From assembly GCA_035995025.1 (NCBI GenBank), contig DASYKY010000057.1, forward strand, positions 1-64,000: a stretch of 64,000 nt of DNA. Direction: 5' to 3'. The stretch comes from Actinophytocola sp035995025 (GTDB lineage Bacteria; Actinomycetota; Actinomycetes; Mycobacteriales; Pseudonocardiaceae). This document shows positions 1 to 8,803 of the stretch, piece by piece; position 1 is the first letter of the stretch; every line of letters begins with the position of its first letter. The notes under the pieces were generated by a model. That model was not told the origin of the DNA. It searched no databases and saw nothing but the letters and a program-made list of their open reading frames with translations. The position numbers and the translations under genes were made by a program.

Positions 1-2331
1 CCGCCGGTAGCAGACCATGTCGATCACGACGTCCTTGTTGAACGCCTGCCGGTAGTCCATCGCCAGCTGGGCCACCCAGTAGCACGCCTCCGGGTCGTCG
101 CCGTTCACGTGGAACACCGGCGCCTGGATCATCTTCGCCACATCGGTCGCGTACTGGCTCGACCGCGAGTGCTCCGGTGCGGTCGTGAAGCCGACCTGGT
201 TGTTCACGATCACGTGCACGGTGCCGCCGGTACGGTAGCCGCGCAGTAACGCCAGGTTCAGCGTCTCGGCCACCACGCCCTGCCCGGCGAACGCGGCGTC
301 GCCGTGCATCGCCACCGGCAGCACGGAGAAGCCTGTGCCGCCCTTGTCGAGCAGGTCCTGCTTGGCGCGGACGATGCCCTCGAGGACCGGGTCGACGGTC
401 TCCAGGTGCGACGGGTTGGCGGTCAGCGTCACCTTGGTCTCGCCGTCGCCGAACATCCGGAAGTACTTGCCCTCGGCGCCGAGGTGGTACTTCACGTCGC
501 CGGAGCCGTGCGCCTGGCCCGGGTCGAGGTTGCCCTCGAACTCCTGGAAGATCTGCGAGATCGGCTTGCCGACGATGTTCGCGAGGACGTTCAGCCGGCC
601 GCGGTGCGGCATGCCGATGACGACCTCGTCCAGCTCGTACTCGGCCGCCTTGTCCAGCACGGTGTCCAGCAGCGCGATGACCGACTCGCCGCCCTCGAGC
701 GAGAACCGCTTCTGGCCGACGTACTTGGTCTGCAGGAACGTCTCGAACGCCTCGGCCGCGTTCAGCTTGGACAGGATGTACTTCTGCACGGCCTGCGGCG
801 GCTTCTCGTGCCGGACCTCGACGCGCTCCTGGATCCAGCGGCGCTCGGCCGGGTCGAGGATGTAGGTGTACTCCACGCCGACCGTGCGGCAGTAGGAGTC
901 GCGCAGCACGCCGAGCACGTCGCGCAGCTTCATCCGCTCCTTGCCGGCGAACCCGCCGACCGGGAACTCGCGGTCCAGGTCCCACAGGGTCAGCCCGTGG
1001 GACAGGATGTCGAGGTCCTCGTGCTTGCGCTGGCGGTAGTTCAGGGGGTCGACGTCGGCCATCAGGTGGCCGCGCGTGCGGTAGGTGTCGACCAGGCCGA
1101 TGACGCGGGTGGTCTTGTCGATCGCGCCTTCGGGGATGTCCTCGACCCAGCGGACCGGCTCGTAGGGCAGCCGCAGCGACGTGAAGATGTCGTCGTAGAA
1201 GTTCTCCTCGCCGAGCAGCAGCTGGTGCATCCGGCGGAGGAACTCGCCGGACTCGGCGCCCTGGATGATCCGGTGGTCGTAGGTCGACGTCAGCGTGATG
1301 ATCTTGCTGACCGCGAGGTCGAACAGGGTGCGCTCGCTCGTGCCCTGGTACTGCGCCGGGTACTCCATCGCGCCGACGCCGACGATCACGCCCTGGCCCT
1401 TGGTGAGCCGCGGCATCGAGTGGTTCGTGCCGATCGTGCCCGGGTTGGTCAGCGAGACCGTGGTGCCGGCGAAGTCGTCCGTGGTCAGCGCGCCGTTGCG
1501 GGCCTTGCGGATGATCTCCTCGTAGGCCTGCCAGAACCGCTGGAAGGTCATCCCCTCGCAGTTCTTGATCGACGCGACCACCAGCGTGCGCTCGCCGCCC
1601 TTGGCCGGCAGGTCGATCGCCAGGCCCAGGTTGACGTGCTCCGGCTGGATCACCACGGGCTTGCCGTTGTCGTCGCCGTAGTGCCGGTTCATGTGCGGGT
1701 AGTCGGCGAGCGCCCGGATCAGCGCGTAGCCGATCAGGTGCGTGAAGGAGACCTTGCCGCCACGGGTCCGCCGCAGATGATTGTTGATCACGATGCGGTT
1801 GTCGAACAGTAGCTTCGCCGGGACGGCCCGCACGCTGGTCGCGGTCGGGATGGACAGCGAGATGTCCATGTTCTTGGCGATCATGGCGGCCGCGCCGCGC
1901 AGCGGCTTGACCTCGTCGCCGTCCGCCGCCGGGCTTTTCGCCTCCGGCTTGGCCGCCGTCTTCGGGGCGGCCTGGGGGTCCGCCTTGGGCTGCGCCTTCG
2001 GCTGGCTCTTCGGCTCGGCCCTGGGCTGTGCCGGGGCGGCCTGCCTCGCCGGGGCCTGCCGAGCCGTGCCGGCGTGCTGGCCGTTCGCCGAGCTGTCGGG
2101 GGTGCTCTCGGGTGCCGTGCCGGCCCGCCCGGACGATGTGGGCTTCGCCACTGTGGTGGTGTCGGTCTTCGCCTTGGCCTGGGTCGCGACTCGCTCGGCC
2201 GGCTTGTAGTCCGCGAAGAAGTCGTGCCACGCGGCATCCACGGAAGACGGGTCAGCGAGGAACTGCTCGTACATCTCCTCTACGAGCCATTCATTGGGAC
2301 CGAACTGCGACGCAGGGCTGCTGCTGGACAC
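1..2331 (-). CDS. kgd: Multifunctional 2-oxoglutarate decarboxylase / 2-oxoglutarate dehydrogenase E1 (5' part only)
   Basis: N-terminal two-thirds of the actinobacterial SucA/Kgd enzyme, a ThDP-dependent TCA-cycle enzyme that also carries an E2-like acyltransferase domain. About 777 of the roughly 1,200 residues expected are present; the C-terminus lies beyond base 1. Visible in order: the N-terminal helix FGPNEWLVEEMYEQF; an Ala/Lys/Pro-rich linker (about residues 50-110); the acyltransferase domain ending in the catalytic-type motif DHRIIQGAESG; then the ThDP fold with GMPHRGRLNVLANI and HGDAAFAGQG. Start: GTG at 2331 gives VSSSSPASQFGPNEW, which matches family N-termini. An in-frame GTG at 2340 is the alternative, but the GAAGAGG ribosome site at 2344-2350 lies only 3 nt from it. 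Identity is secure; the exact start is not. Confidence 0.95.
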   Translation of the reverse strand, partial: MSSSSPASQFGPNEWLVEEMYEQFLADPSSVDAAWHDFFADYKPAERVATQAKAKTDTTTVAKPTSSGRAGTAPESTPDSSANGQHAGTARQAPARQAAPAQPRAEPKSQPKAQPKADPQAAPKTAAKPEAKSPAADGDEVKPLRGAAAMIAKNMDISLSIPTATSVRAVPAKLLFDNRIVINNHLRRTRGGKVSFTHLIGYALIRALADYPHMNRHYGDDNGKPVVIQPEHVNLGLAIDLPAKGGERTLVVASIKNCEGMTFQRFWQAYEEIIRKARNGALTTDDFAGTTVSLTNPGTIGTNHSMPRLTKGQGVIVGVGAMEYPAQYQGTSERTLFDLAVSKIITLTSTYDHRIIQGAESGEFLRRMHQLLLGEENFYDDIFTSLRLPYEPVRWVEDIPEGAIDKTTRVIGLVDTYRTRGHLMADVDPLNYRQRKHEDLDILSHGLTLWDLDREFPVGGFAGKERMKLRDVLGVLRDSYCRTVGVEYTYILDPAERRWIQERVEVRHEKPPQAVQKYILSKLNAAEAFETFLQTKYVGQKRFSLEGGESVIALLDTVLDKAAEYELDEVVIGMPHRGRLNVLANIVGKPISQIFQEFEGNLDPGQAHGSGDVKYHLGAEGKYFRMFGDGETKVTLTANPSHLETVDPVLEGIVRAKQDLLDKGGTGFSVLPVAMHGDAAFAGQGVVAETLNLALLRGYRTGGTVHVIVNNQVGFTTAPEHSRSSQYATDVAKMIQAPVFHVNGDDPEACYWVAQLAMDYRQAFNKDVVIDMVCYRR

Positions 2332-2340
2332 GGCAGGCAC

Positions 2341-2576
2341 TCGCCTCTTCTATCTCGAATCTGTTACCGAAACTGCATGTTCAGGCTAGTCCTCCGATCG
2401 AGTCGTGTGTGTCTTCGACTCGACCGGGGGCGCGCCAGGTCGCAGGGTTGATCGGCGCTGAACAGATGACCCGCCCCCGTGACCTGTGGCCAGATACTCG
2501 CATCTGTGTCGACCGTACCCGCACCCGGTCCAGACCAGACGCGCGGCCGAGTGATCTCCGCCGCGCCCCGCCGCGG
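2341..2576. other. Intergenic region upstream of kgd
   Basis: 236 bp between the kgd start and the end of the fused ABC exporter, both on the minus strand. It must hold the kgd promoter. I see no clear -35/-10 pair, no strong hairpin and no recognisable operator. Confidence 0.5.
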
Positions 2577-5500
2577 TCAGCTGGTCGCCGGGATCGAGTC
2601 CTCCCGGGTGCCGTCGAGGTGGAGCTCGGTCGTGCCGTGCCGCCATAACCTGGCGTAGTGGCCGCCGCCGGCCAGGAGCTCGGCGTGCGTGCCCTGTTCC
2701 ACGATGCGGCCGCCGTCGAGGACCACGATCCGGTCGGCCCGCGCGGCGGTGGCCAGCCGGTGGGCCACCACGAACGTCGTGCGCGGCCGCGCCAGGTGCT
2801 CGCTCGCGGCCAGCACCACCGATTCCGTCGCCGGGTCGAGGGCCGCGGTGGCCTCGTCGAGCAGCAGGACGTCCGGGTGCACCAGCTCGGCCCTGGCCAG
2901 CGCGATCAACTGGCGCTGGCCCGCCGACAGGCCCTGGCCGCGCTCGCCGACCTGCTGGCGGAAGCCGTCCGGCAGGTCGGCCACCATGGGCAGCGCGCCC
3001 ACCGAGCGCACGGCCGCCTCCACGGCGGCCCGCCCGTCGGTGTCGCCGTGGCCGTCGCCGTAGGCCACGTTGCTCGCCACGTCGCCGGTGAACAGGTGCG
3101 CCTCCTGCGGCACGACGCCCAGCCGCTGCCGGTACGCCGACGGCTCGTAGTCCCGCAGGTCCACGCCGTCCACCAGCACGGCGCCGGACGTCGGGTCGTA
3201 GAAGCGGGCGATCAGCTTGACCACCGTGGACTTGCCCGCGCCGGTCGGGCCGACCAGCGCCACCGTCTCGCCCGGGGTGACCGACAGCGTGATGTCGGAC
3301 AGGGCGGGCGTGTCGGTGCCCGGGTACCGGAACGACACGTCGACCAGGTCGACCGCGCCGGCCAGCTTCGGCGGCACCGGCAGCGGGTCGGCGGGCGGCT
3401 CGACGGACGTCCGGGTGCGCAGCAGGTCGGAGATGCGCCGCAGGCCCACGCGGGCCTGCTGGTAGCCGTCGAACACGCCGGACAGCTGCTGCACGGGCGC
3501 GAAGAACAGGTTCAGGTACAGCATGAACGCGACCAGCACGCCCGGCGTCAGCGTGCCGTCCGCCACCCGGACCGCGCCGACCCCCAGCACCGCCGCCTGC
3601 GCCACGCCCGCGAGCAGCGAGACGAACGGGAAGTAGGTCGCGACGTAGCGCTGGGCGCGCAGCCGGGTGCGCCGGTAGGTGTCGCTGCGCGCGGCGAACT
3701 CGCGCGCGGAGTGCTCCTCGCGGGTGAAGGCCTGCGCGATCCGCAGCCCGGACACGTTCTCCTGCATGTCCGCGTTCACGGCGCTGACCTGCTCGCGCGC
3801 TTCTGTGTAGGCCACAGTGGACAGTCGCTGGAAGACGATGGTCGCGATGATCACGACCGGCAGCACGGTCAGCGCCACCGTCGCCAGGCCGGCGTCGGTG
3901 ACCAGCAGCGCCACGGTGATCGTGACGACGGTCAGGAGGCTGGCCAGCGCGCTGACCAAGCCGGTCTGCAGGAACGTCGACAGCGCGTCGACGTCGGTGG
4001 TCATCCTGGTCATGATCCGGCCAGCCATCTCGCGCTCGAAGTAGTCGAGCCCGAGCCGCTGCAGGTGGGCGTAGCTGCGCACGCGCAGCAGGTAGAGCAG
4101 CCGCTCGCCGACCCGCGCGGTGAGCACGGTGGTGATCGCGGTCTCGACGAAAACGACCACGATCAGCACCGCGGCGATCGCCGTGACAGTCCACAGCGCG
4201 GCCGCGTTCCCGGTGAGCACGCCCTTGTCGACGCCCACGCGGATCAGCGACGGCTGCGCGATCGCCAGCACCGAGTCCAGCACGACCAGCCCCGCGACCA
4301 GCGCCATCATCCAGCGCACCGGCCTCAGCAGCCGGCGCAGCCGGAACCCCGGGTCGGGGGCGGTCGGGTCCTCGCCGGCGAGCCGGGGCACCTCGGTGGC
4401 CGGCGGCAGCGCGGCGACCCGCTCGAGCAGCTCCGGCGTCGGCGGGACCCCGTTCAGCGCGCCGCTCATCGTGCCGCTCGCTCGGCCGCCGACGCCGCCG
4501 CCGCGACCCCCGCCGCGCGGCGCGCCGATCGTGATCGCCGGCTGTCGCGCGGACCCGGTGTCCTCGGCCTCGACGTCGTCGGGCCACAGCGCGGGCGTGA
4601 TGCCGTCCGGCCCGGGCACGAGGTCGGCGGCTTCCGCCCGCGCCGGTTCCTCGATGGCCTCGCCGGGGCCGGCCAGCAGCGCCCGGTACAGCGCGCAGCG
4701 CTCGGTCAACTCCTCGTGGGTGCCCGTGTCGACGAGCCGGCCGTGGTCGAGCACGGCGATCCGGTCGGCGAGCGCGAGCGTGGAGCGGCGGTGCGCGATC
4801 AGCAGCGTGGTGCGATCGCGGGTGACCGCGCGCAAGGTGTCGTGGATGGCCGCCTCGGTCGCGGTGTCCACAGCGGACGTCGCGTCGTCGAGCACCAGCA
4901 CCCGCGGGTCGGACAGCAGGGCCCTGGCGAGCGCCACGCGCTGGCGTTGCCCGCCGGACAACGTGAGCCCGCGCTCGCCGACGACCGTGTCGTAGCCGTC
5001 GGGCAGCGCCGAGACGAACCCGTCGGCCTGCGCCGCCCGCGCGGCCGCCCGGACGTCCTCGTCGGTGGCGTCCGGCCGGCCGTAGGCGATGTTGGCGCGC
5101 ACGCTGTCGGAGAACAGGAACGCCTCCTCGAACACCACGCCGACCGTGCGGCGCAGCGAGGCCAGCCGCAGCTCGCGGATGTCCACGCCGGCCACCGTGA
5201 TCGCGCCCTCGTGGACGTCGTAGAACCGGGGCAGCAGCAGCGAGACCGTCGACTTGCCGGAGCCGGCCGTGCCGACCAGCGCGAGCGTCTCGCCCGGGCT
5301 GACGGCCAGCGAGACGCCGTCGAGCACCGGCTCGCTGCGGGTGTAGCCGAACCGCACGCCGTCGAGCCGGACCTCCACCGGGCCCTCCGGCACGTCGACC
5401 GCGTCCGGCGCGTCGGTGACCGCGGAGTGCGAGTCGATCAGCTCGTAGACCCGCTCCACGCCCGCGCGCGCCAGCTGCACGTTGACCAGCAGGCCGGCCA

Positions 5501-6431
5501 CCAGCCGGGCCGGGCCGACCAGGTTGGCCACGTAGCTGGCGAACGCGAGGAAGGTGCCCAGCGTGACCTGGCCGTTCATCGCCATGAAGCCGCCGAACGC
5601 GAGCACCGCGACCTGCCCGGCGCCCGGCATCGCGATGAGCGTGGCGCCCGGGCGGGCGGTGAGCCGGGCCGTGCGCATGCGCTCGCCGAACAGCCGGCGC
5701 GCGGCCCGGTCGAGCCGGCGGATCTCCCGCTGCTCCTGGCCGAACCCCTTCACCACGCGCACGCCGGTGACGGTCTCCTCGACGTGCTGGGCGAGGTCGG
5801 CGGCGCGCTGCTGGGCCGACCACGAGGCCGGGAAGAGCAGGCGGCGGCTGCGCACGGCGACGTACGCCACGACCGGCGTGACGACGAACGCGATGAGCGT
5901 GAGCATCGGGGACAGCCACAGCATCGCGGCGAGCGCGGCGATCGCGAACACGACCGTGCCGACCGACAGCGGGACCATCATCAGCAGGCCCTGCACGAGC
6001 TGCAGGTCGGTGATCGAGCGCGACACGACCTGGCCGGTGCGCAAGGCGTCCTGCTTGGCACCGTCGAGCCGCTGCACCGCGGCGAAGACCTGGGTGCGGA
6101 GGTCGTGCTGCACGTCGAGGGCGAGCCGGCCGCCGAGGTAGCGGCGGAGGAACGCGCTGACGAACGTGAGCACCTCCATCAGCACCAGCGCGCCGACGAG
6201 CAGGCCGAGCCCGTTGGTCTCCCCGGCCATCGCGTCGTCGACGACGAACTTCACCACCAGCGGGCCGGCCGCCTGGAAGCCGACCCCGATCATCGAGGAG
6301 ACGAGCGCGAGCAACACGAGCCGGCGATGCCGCCAGCAGGCAGCGGAAAGCCGGCGAACCCAGCCGGGGGAGTCTTGGACCACGAGATCCAGACTAGGAC
6401 GACCCACCGACAGGCGTCGTGAATCATCCAC
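2577..6431 (-). CDS. Fused ABC exporter (TMD-NBD-TMD-NBD), Rv0194-like multidrug type
   Basis: A 1,284-residue protein joining two half-transporters: membrane domain 1 (about residues 40-330), NBD1 (about 355-590), an Ala/Gly/Pro linker, membrane domain 2 (about 690-980) and NBD2 (about 1,030-1,270). NBD1 has Walker A GTAGSGKST near 390 and signature LSGGQRQ near 490, but its Walker B ends in LDDATSAVD (Asp for the catalytic Glu). NBD2 has GPTGAGKST near 1,060 and canonical LDEATAALD but signature LSAGQRQ. Both deviations fall on the same composite site, as in heterodimeric exporters with one degenerate ATPase site. M. tuberculosis Rv0194 has this architecture and is linked to drug efflux; the substrate here is unknown. 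Start is GTG at 6431 just after a GGGGGG stretch. It lies 31 bp downstream of the ABC-2 permease gene, so co-transcription is plausible. Confidence 0.9.
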   Translation of the reverse strand: MDDSRRLSVGRPSLDLVVQDSPGWVRRLSAACWRHRRLVLLALVSSMIGVGFQAAGPLVVKFVVDDAMAGETNGLGLLVGALVLMEVLTFVSAFLRRYLGGRLALDVQHDLRTQVFAAVQRLDGAKQDALRTGQVVSRSITDLQLVQGLLMMVPLSVGTVVFAIAALAAMLWLSPMLTLIAFVVTPVVAYVAVRSRRLLFPASWSAQQRAADLAQHVEETVTGVRVVKGFGQEQREIRRLDRAARRLFGERMRTARLTARPGATLIAMPGAGQVAVLAFGGFMAMNGQVTLGTFLAFASYVANLVGPARLVAGLLVNVQLARAGVERVYELIDSHSAVTDAPDAVDVPEGPVEVRLDGVRFGYTRSEPVLDGVSLAVSPGETLALVGTAGSGKSTVSLLLPRFYDVHEGAITVAGVDIRELRLASLRRTVGVVFEEAFLFSDSVRANIAYGRPDATDEDVRAAARAAQADGFVSALPDGYDTVVGERGLTLSGGQRQRVALARALLSDPRVLVLDDATSAVDTATEAAIHDTLRAVTRDRTTLLIAHRRSTLALADRIAVLDHGRLVDTGTHEELTERCALYRALLAGPGEAIEEPARAEAADLVPGPDGITPALWPDDVEAEDTGSARQPAITIGAPRGGGRGGGVGGRASGTMSGALNGVPPTPELLERVAALPPATEVPRLAGEDPTAPDPGFRLRRLLRPVRWMMALVAGLVVLDSVLAIAQPSLIRVGVDKGVLTGNAAALWTVTAIAAVLIVVVFVETAITTVLTARVGERLLYLLRVRSYAHLQRLGLDYFEREMAGRIMTRMTTDVDALSTFLQTGLVSALASLLTVVTITVALLVTDAGLATVALTVLPVVIIATIVFQRLSTVAYTEAREQVSAVNADMQENVSGLRIAQAFTREEHSAREFAARSDTYRRTRLRAQRYVATYFPFVSLLAGVAQAAVLGVGAVRVADGTLTPGVLVAFMLYLNLFFAPVQQLSGVFDGYQQARVGLRRISDLLRTRTSVEPPADPLPVPPKLAGAVDLVDVSFRYPGTDTPALSDITLSVTPGETVALVGPTGAGKSTVVKLIARFYDPTSGAVLVDGVDLRDYEPSAYRQRLGVVPQEAHLFTGDVASNVAYGDGHGDTDGRAAVEAAVRSVGALPMVADLPDGFRQQVGERGQGLSAGQRQLIALARAELVHPDVLLLDEATAALDPATESVVLAASEHLARPRTTFVVAHRLATAARADRIVVLDGGRIVEQGTHAELLAGGGHYARLWRHGTTELHLDGTREDSIPATS

Positions 6432-6462
6432 AGGCCCCCCGGTGACCAGGGGTTTGGTTCGG

Positions 6463-7359
6463 TCAGGTGATGTCGCGGCGCTGGTTGCGGATCAGGCCGG
6501 TGCCGAAGAACAGGGCCGTCCAGCCCAGGAAGATCAGGCCGCTCACCCACAGCGAGAACGCGCCCGGCGCGCCCGCCGCGATGCGCACGACGGTGTCGAA
6601 GTCGTCGATCTGCTTGTCGGTCAGCGGGCCGATCTGCGAGCCGAAGATGTCCTGGATCTGGTCGAACAGCAGCTCACTTGCCGTCGACCCGGTCAGGCCG
6701 TTCGCGGAGCCGTTCGGCATCACGCCCGCGATGTGCGAGCCCTCCGTCGACAGCGTGATGATGAACTCCGACGTCGGGCCGACCAGCGCGGCGTAGAGCA
6801 GCACGATCACCAGCGTCGCCACCGGCGAGCCGAGCAGCGCGCCCACGCCCATGCCCAGCAGCGTCCACAGCACGCACGCGATCACGCCGGACAGCAGGAT
6901 CAGGATCCAGTCGCCCGCCTCCGGCAGGGCGCCGTTCCCGGTGCCGATCAGGACGCCAAGGCTCGCCGCGAGCGCGACGATCACGCCGTAGATCAGGCCC
7001 CACAGCGCGTACACGATCGCCTTCGCGCCCAGCACCGACGCGCGGTTCGGCGCGGTCAGGAAGCTCGTCGTGATCGTCTTGCGGTTGATCTCGCTCGCCA
7101 GCGCCAGCGCGCCGAACACCAGCGGGAACAGCGTCGCGAAGTTCATCGCGCGGGTCAGCGCCAGCGACGACAGCGACAGCTGCTGGTCGCTCACGTTCTG
7201 CACGTCCAGCGCGTCGGTGATGTCGCTGGCCACGTCGGTGAACGCGATCGCGGACAGCCACGCCCAGCCGAGCGCGAGCCCCACCGCGGGGATCAGCAGC
7301 GCCCACCACAGCTTCGTGGTGAGGATCTTGCGGAACTCCGCCTTGATCAGCCGGCCCAT
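6463..7359 (-). CDS. ABC-2 type transporter permease
   Basis: 298 residues with about six membrane segments (the first near residues 17-37, a cluster at 95-245, the last near 270-290) and no ATPase motifs: the membrane partner of the ABC-2 ATPase encoded immediately upstream. The loop between segments 1 and 2 (about residues 40-80) is the typical ABC-2 extracytoplasmic loop. Its ATG at 7359 shares one base with the TGA of the ATPase gene (TGATG), so the two are translationally coupled and probably form one exporter. The substrate cannot be read from the sequence. Confidence 0.9.
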   Translation of the reverse strand: MGRLIKAEFRKILTTKLWWALLIPAVGLALGWAWLSAIAFTDVASDITDALDVQNVSDQQLSLSSLALTRAMNFATLFPLVFGALALASEINRKTITTSFLTAPNRASVLGAKAIVYALWGLIYGVIVALAASLGVLIGTGNGALPEAGDWILILLSGVIACVLWTLLGMGVGALLGSPVATLVIVLLYAALVGPTSEFIITLSTEGSHIAGVMPNGSANGLTGSTASELLFDQIQDIFGSQIGPLTDKQIDDFDTVVRIAAGAPGAFSLWVSGLIFLGWTALFFGTGLIRNQRRDIT

Positions 7360-8756
7360 CAGGCGTTACCTCCGGTTCCACCCTGACCGGGCTGCTGTTC
7401 CTGCTCCGACGGAGGAGGCGGCGGTGCGGGTGGTGCGGGTGGTGCGGTGGGGTCCTGCGCCGGCTGCGGGGTACTCGGCGGTCCCCACCCGCCCGGCGGG
7501 GTCTGCTGCGCCGGCTGCGGGGTGCTCGGCGGGCCCCAGCCACCCGGCGGCGTGCCCTGCTGTGGTGCGTACCCGGGCGGCGCGTAGCCCTGCGGCTGGT
7601 AGCCCTGCTGCGGATAACCCTGCGGGTACTGCTGCGAGTACTGCTGCGTCGGCTGGTAGCCGGGCTGCTGCTGCGGATAGCCCTGCGGCGGCATCTGGTA
7701 GCCGGGCTGCTGGCCCTGCTGCTGGTACCCGGGCTGCGCGTAGCCCTGCTGTGGCATCTGTTGCGGCATCTGCTGGGGAACCGGCTGCGCGTACCCGCCG
7801 GGCTGGGCGTACCCGCCCGGCGGCACCGCGGGCGGCGCCATGCCCGGCGCGGCGTACTGGCCACTGGTCAGCCGGAAGAACAGCTGCTCGAGGTCGGCCT
7901 TCTCCTCATGCACCCCGTACAGCGCGACCCCGGCCGCCGCGGCCACGTCGCCGATCTGCTGGACCGTCGCGCCGACGACCGCGACCTTGCCGTCGGGCAT
8001 CGGCTGGATGTTGGTGATCTCCGCTTCCTGCAAGGCGGTCACGAGCTTGCTCGCGTCCGCCGGCTGCACGATCACCCGGCTCTGCTGCGACTTCCGCAGC
8101 TCGTCGAGCATGCCGTAGTACATGGTCTGGCCGCGGCTGATGATCACGACCTGGTCGATGGTCTGCTCGACCTCGGCGAGCAGGTGGCTGGAGATCAGCA
8201 CCGTGCGGCCGCTGCTGGCGAACGCCTTGAGGAACGTGCGCAGCCAGGCGATGCCCTCCGGGTCCAGGCCGTTCGCCGGCTCGTCCAGGACCAGCACCTG
8301 CGGGTCGCCGAGCAGCGCGGTGGCCAGCGCCAGCCGCTGCTTCATGCCGAGGGAGAACCCGCCCGCGGCACGCTCGCCCGCCGAGCCGAGGCCGACCAGG
8401 TTCAGCACCTCGTCCGCCCGCTGGTCCGGCACGCCCATCGCCGCGGCGTACACCCGCAGGTGGTTGCGGGCGGTGCGGGACGGGTGGAAGCCCTGCGCCT
8501 CGAGCACCGCGCCGACCACGCGGCCCGGGTTGCCGAGGTGGCTGAACGGCTGGCCGTTGATCGTGGTGTAACCCGCGGTCGGGGTGACCAGGCCCAGCAA
8601 CATCCGCAACGTGGTGGTCTTGCCCGCGCCGTTGGGACCGAGGAACCCGGTCACCGAACCCGGCTCGACCTGGAAGCTCAGGTTCTGTACCGCCGCCACA
8701 TTGCCGAAGTTCTTGCTCAGGTTCTGCACCACAATGCGGCCGCTACCGTCTTGCAC
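7359..8756 (-). CDS. ABC transporter ATP-binding protein with a long Pro/Gln/Gly/Tyr-rich tail
   Basis: 465 residues. Residues 1-230 are an ABC-2-type ATPase: Walker A GPNGAGKTT, signature FSLGMKQRLALA, Walker B VLVLDEPANGLDPEG. An accessory region follows to about 310. The last roughly 155 residues are low-complexity, built from PQGY/PGYQ-like units and ending with two near-identical copies of TPPGGWGPPSTPQPAQ and a Pro-rich stretch; such a tail is not part of the usual ABC fold. Start: GTG at 8756, preceded by AGGAGG with a 4-nt gap; the open frame runs further upstream, but that part is out of register with any homology. It overlaps the permease gene by one base and lies 47 bp after the MFS gene. 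Confidence 0.92.
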   Translation of the reverse strand: MQDGSGRIVVQNLSKNFGNVAAVQNLSFQVEPGSVTGFLGPNGAGKTTTLRMLLGLVTPTAGYTTINGQPFSHLGNPGRVVGAVLEAQGFHPSRTARNHLRVYAAAMGVPDQRADEVLNLVGLGSAGERAAGGFSLGMKQRLALATALLGDPQVLVLDEPANGLDPEGIAWLRTFLKAFASSGRTVLISSHLLAEVEQTIDQVVIISRGQTMYYGMLDELRKSQQSRVIVQPADASKLVTALQEAEITNIQPMPDGKVAVVGATVQQIGDVAAAAGVALYGVHEEKADLEQLFFRLTSGQYAAPGMAPPAVPPGGYAQPGGYAQPVPQQMPQQMPQQGYAQPGYQQQGQQPGYQMPPQGYPQQQPGYQPTQQYSQQYPQGYPQQGYQPQGYAPPGYAPQQGTPPGGWGPPSTPQPAQQTPPGGWGPPSTPQPAQDPTAPPAPPAPPPPPSEQEQQPGQGGTGGNA

Positions 8757-8803
8757 GGGCCCTCCTGCTTGCCGAGTGTGCGGGCCATCTTGCCGCATGG
8801 CGA

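Noticed and set aside
304..1812. 502-codon plus-strand open frame over kgd
   Set aside because: Antisense shadow of the kgd frame; His/Arg/Asp/Val-rich composition typical of high-GC mirror frames. The same applies to the plus frames at 2658-6422, 11879-13042, 13232-14776 and 17121-19004.
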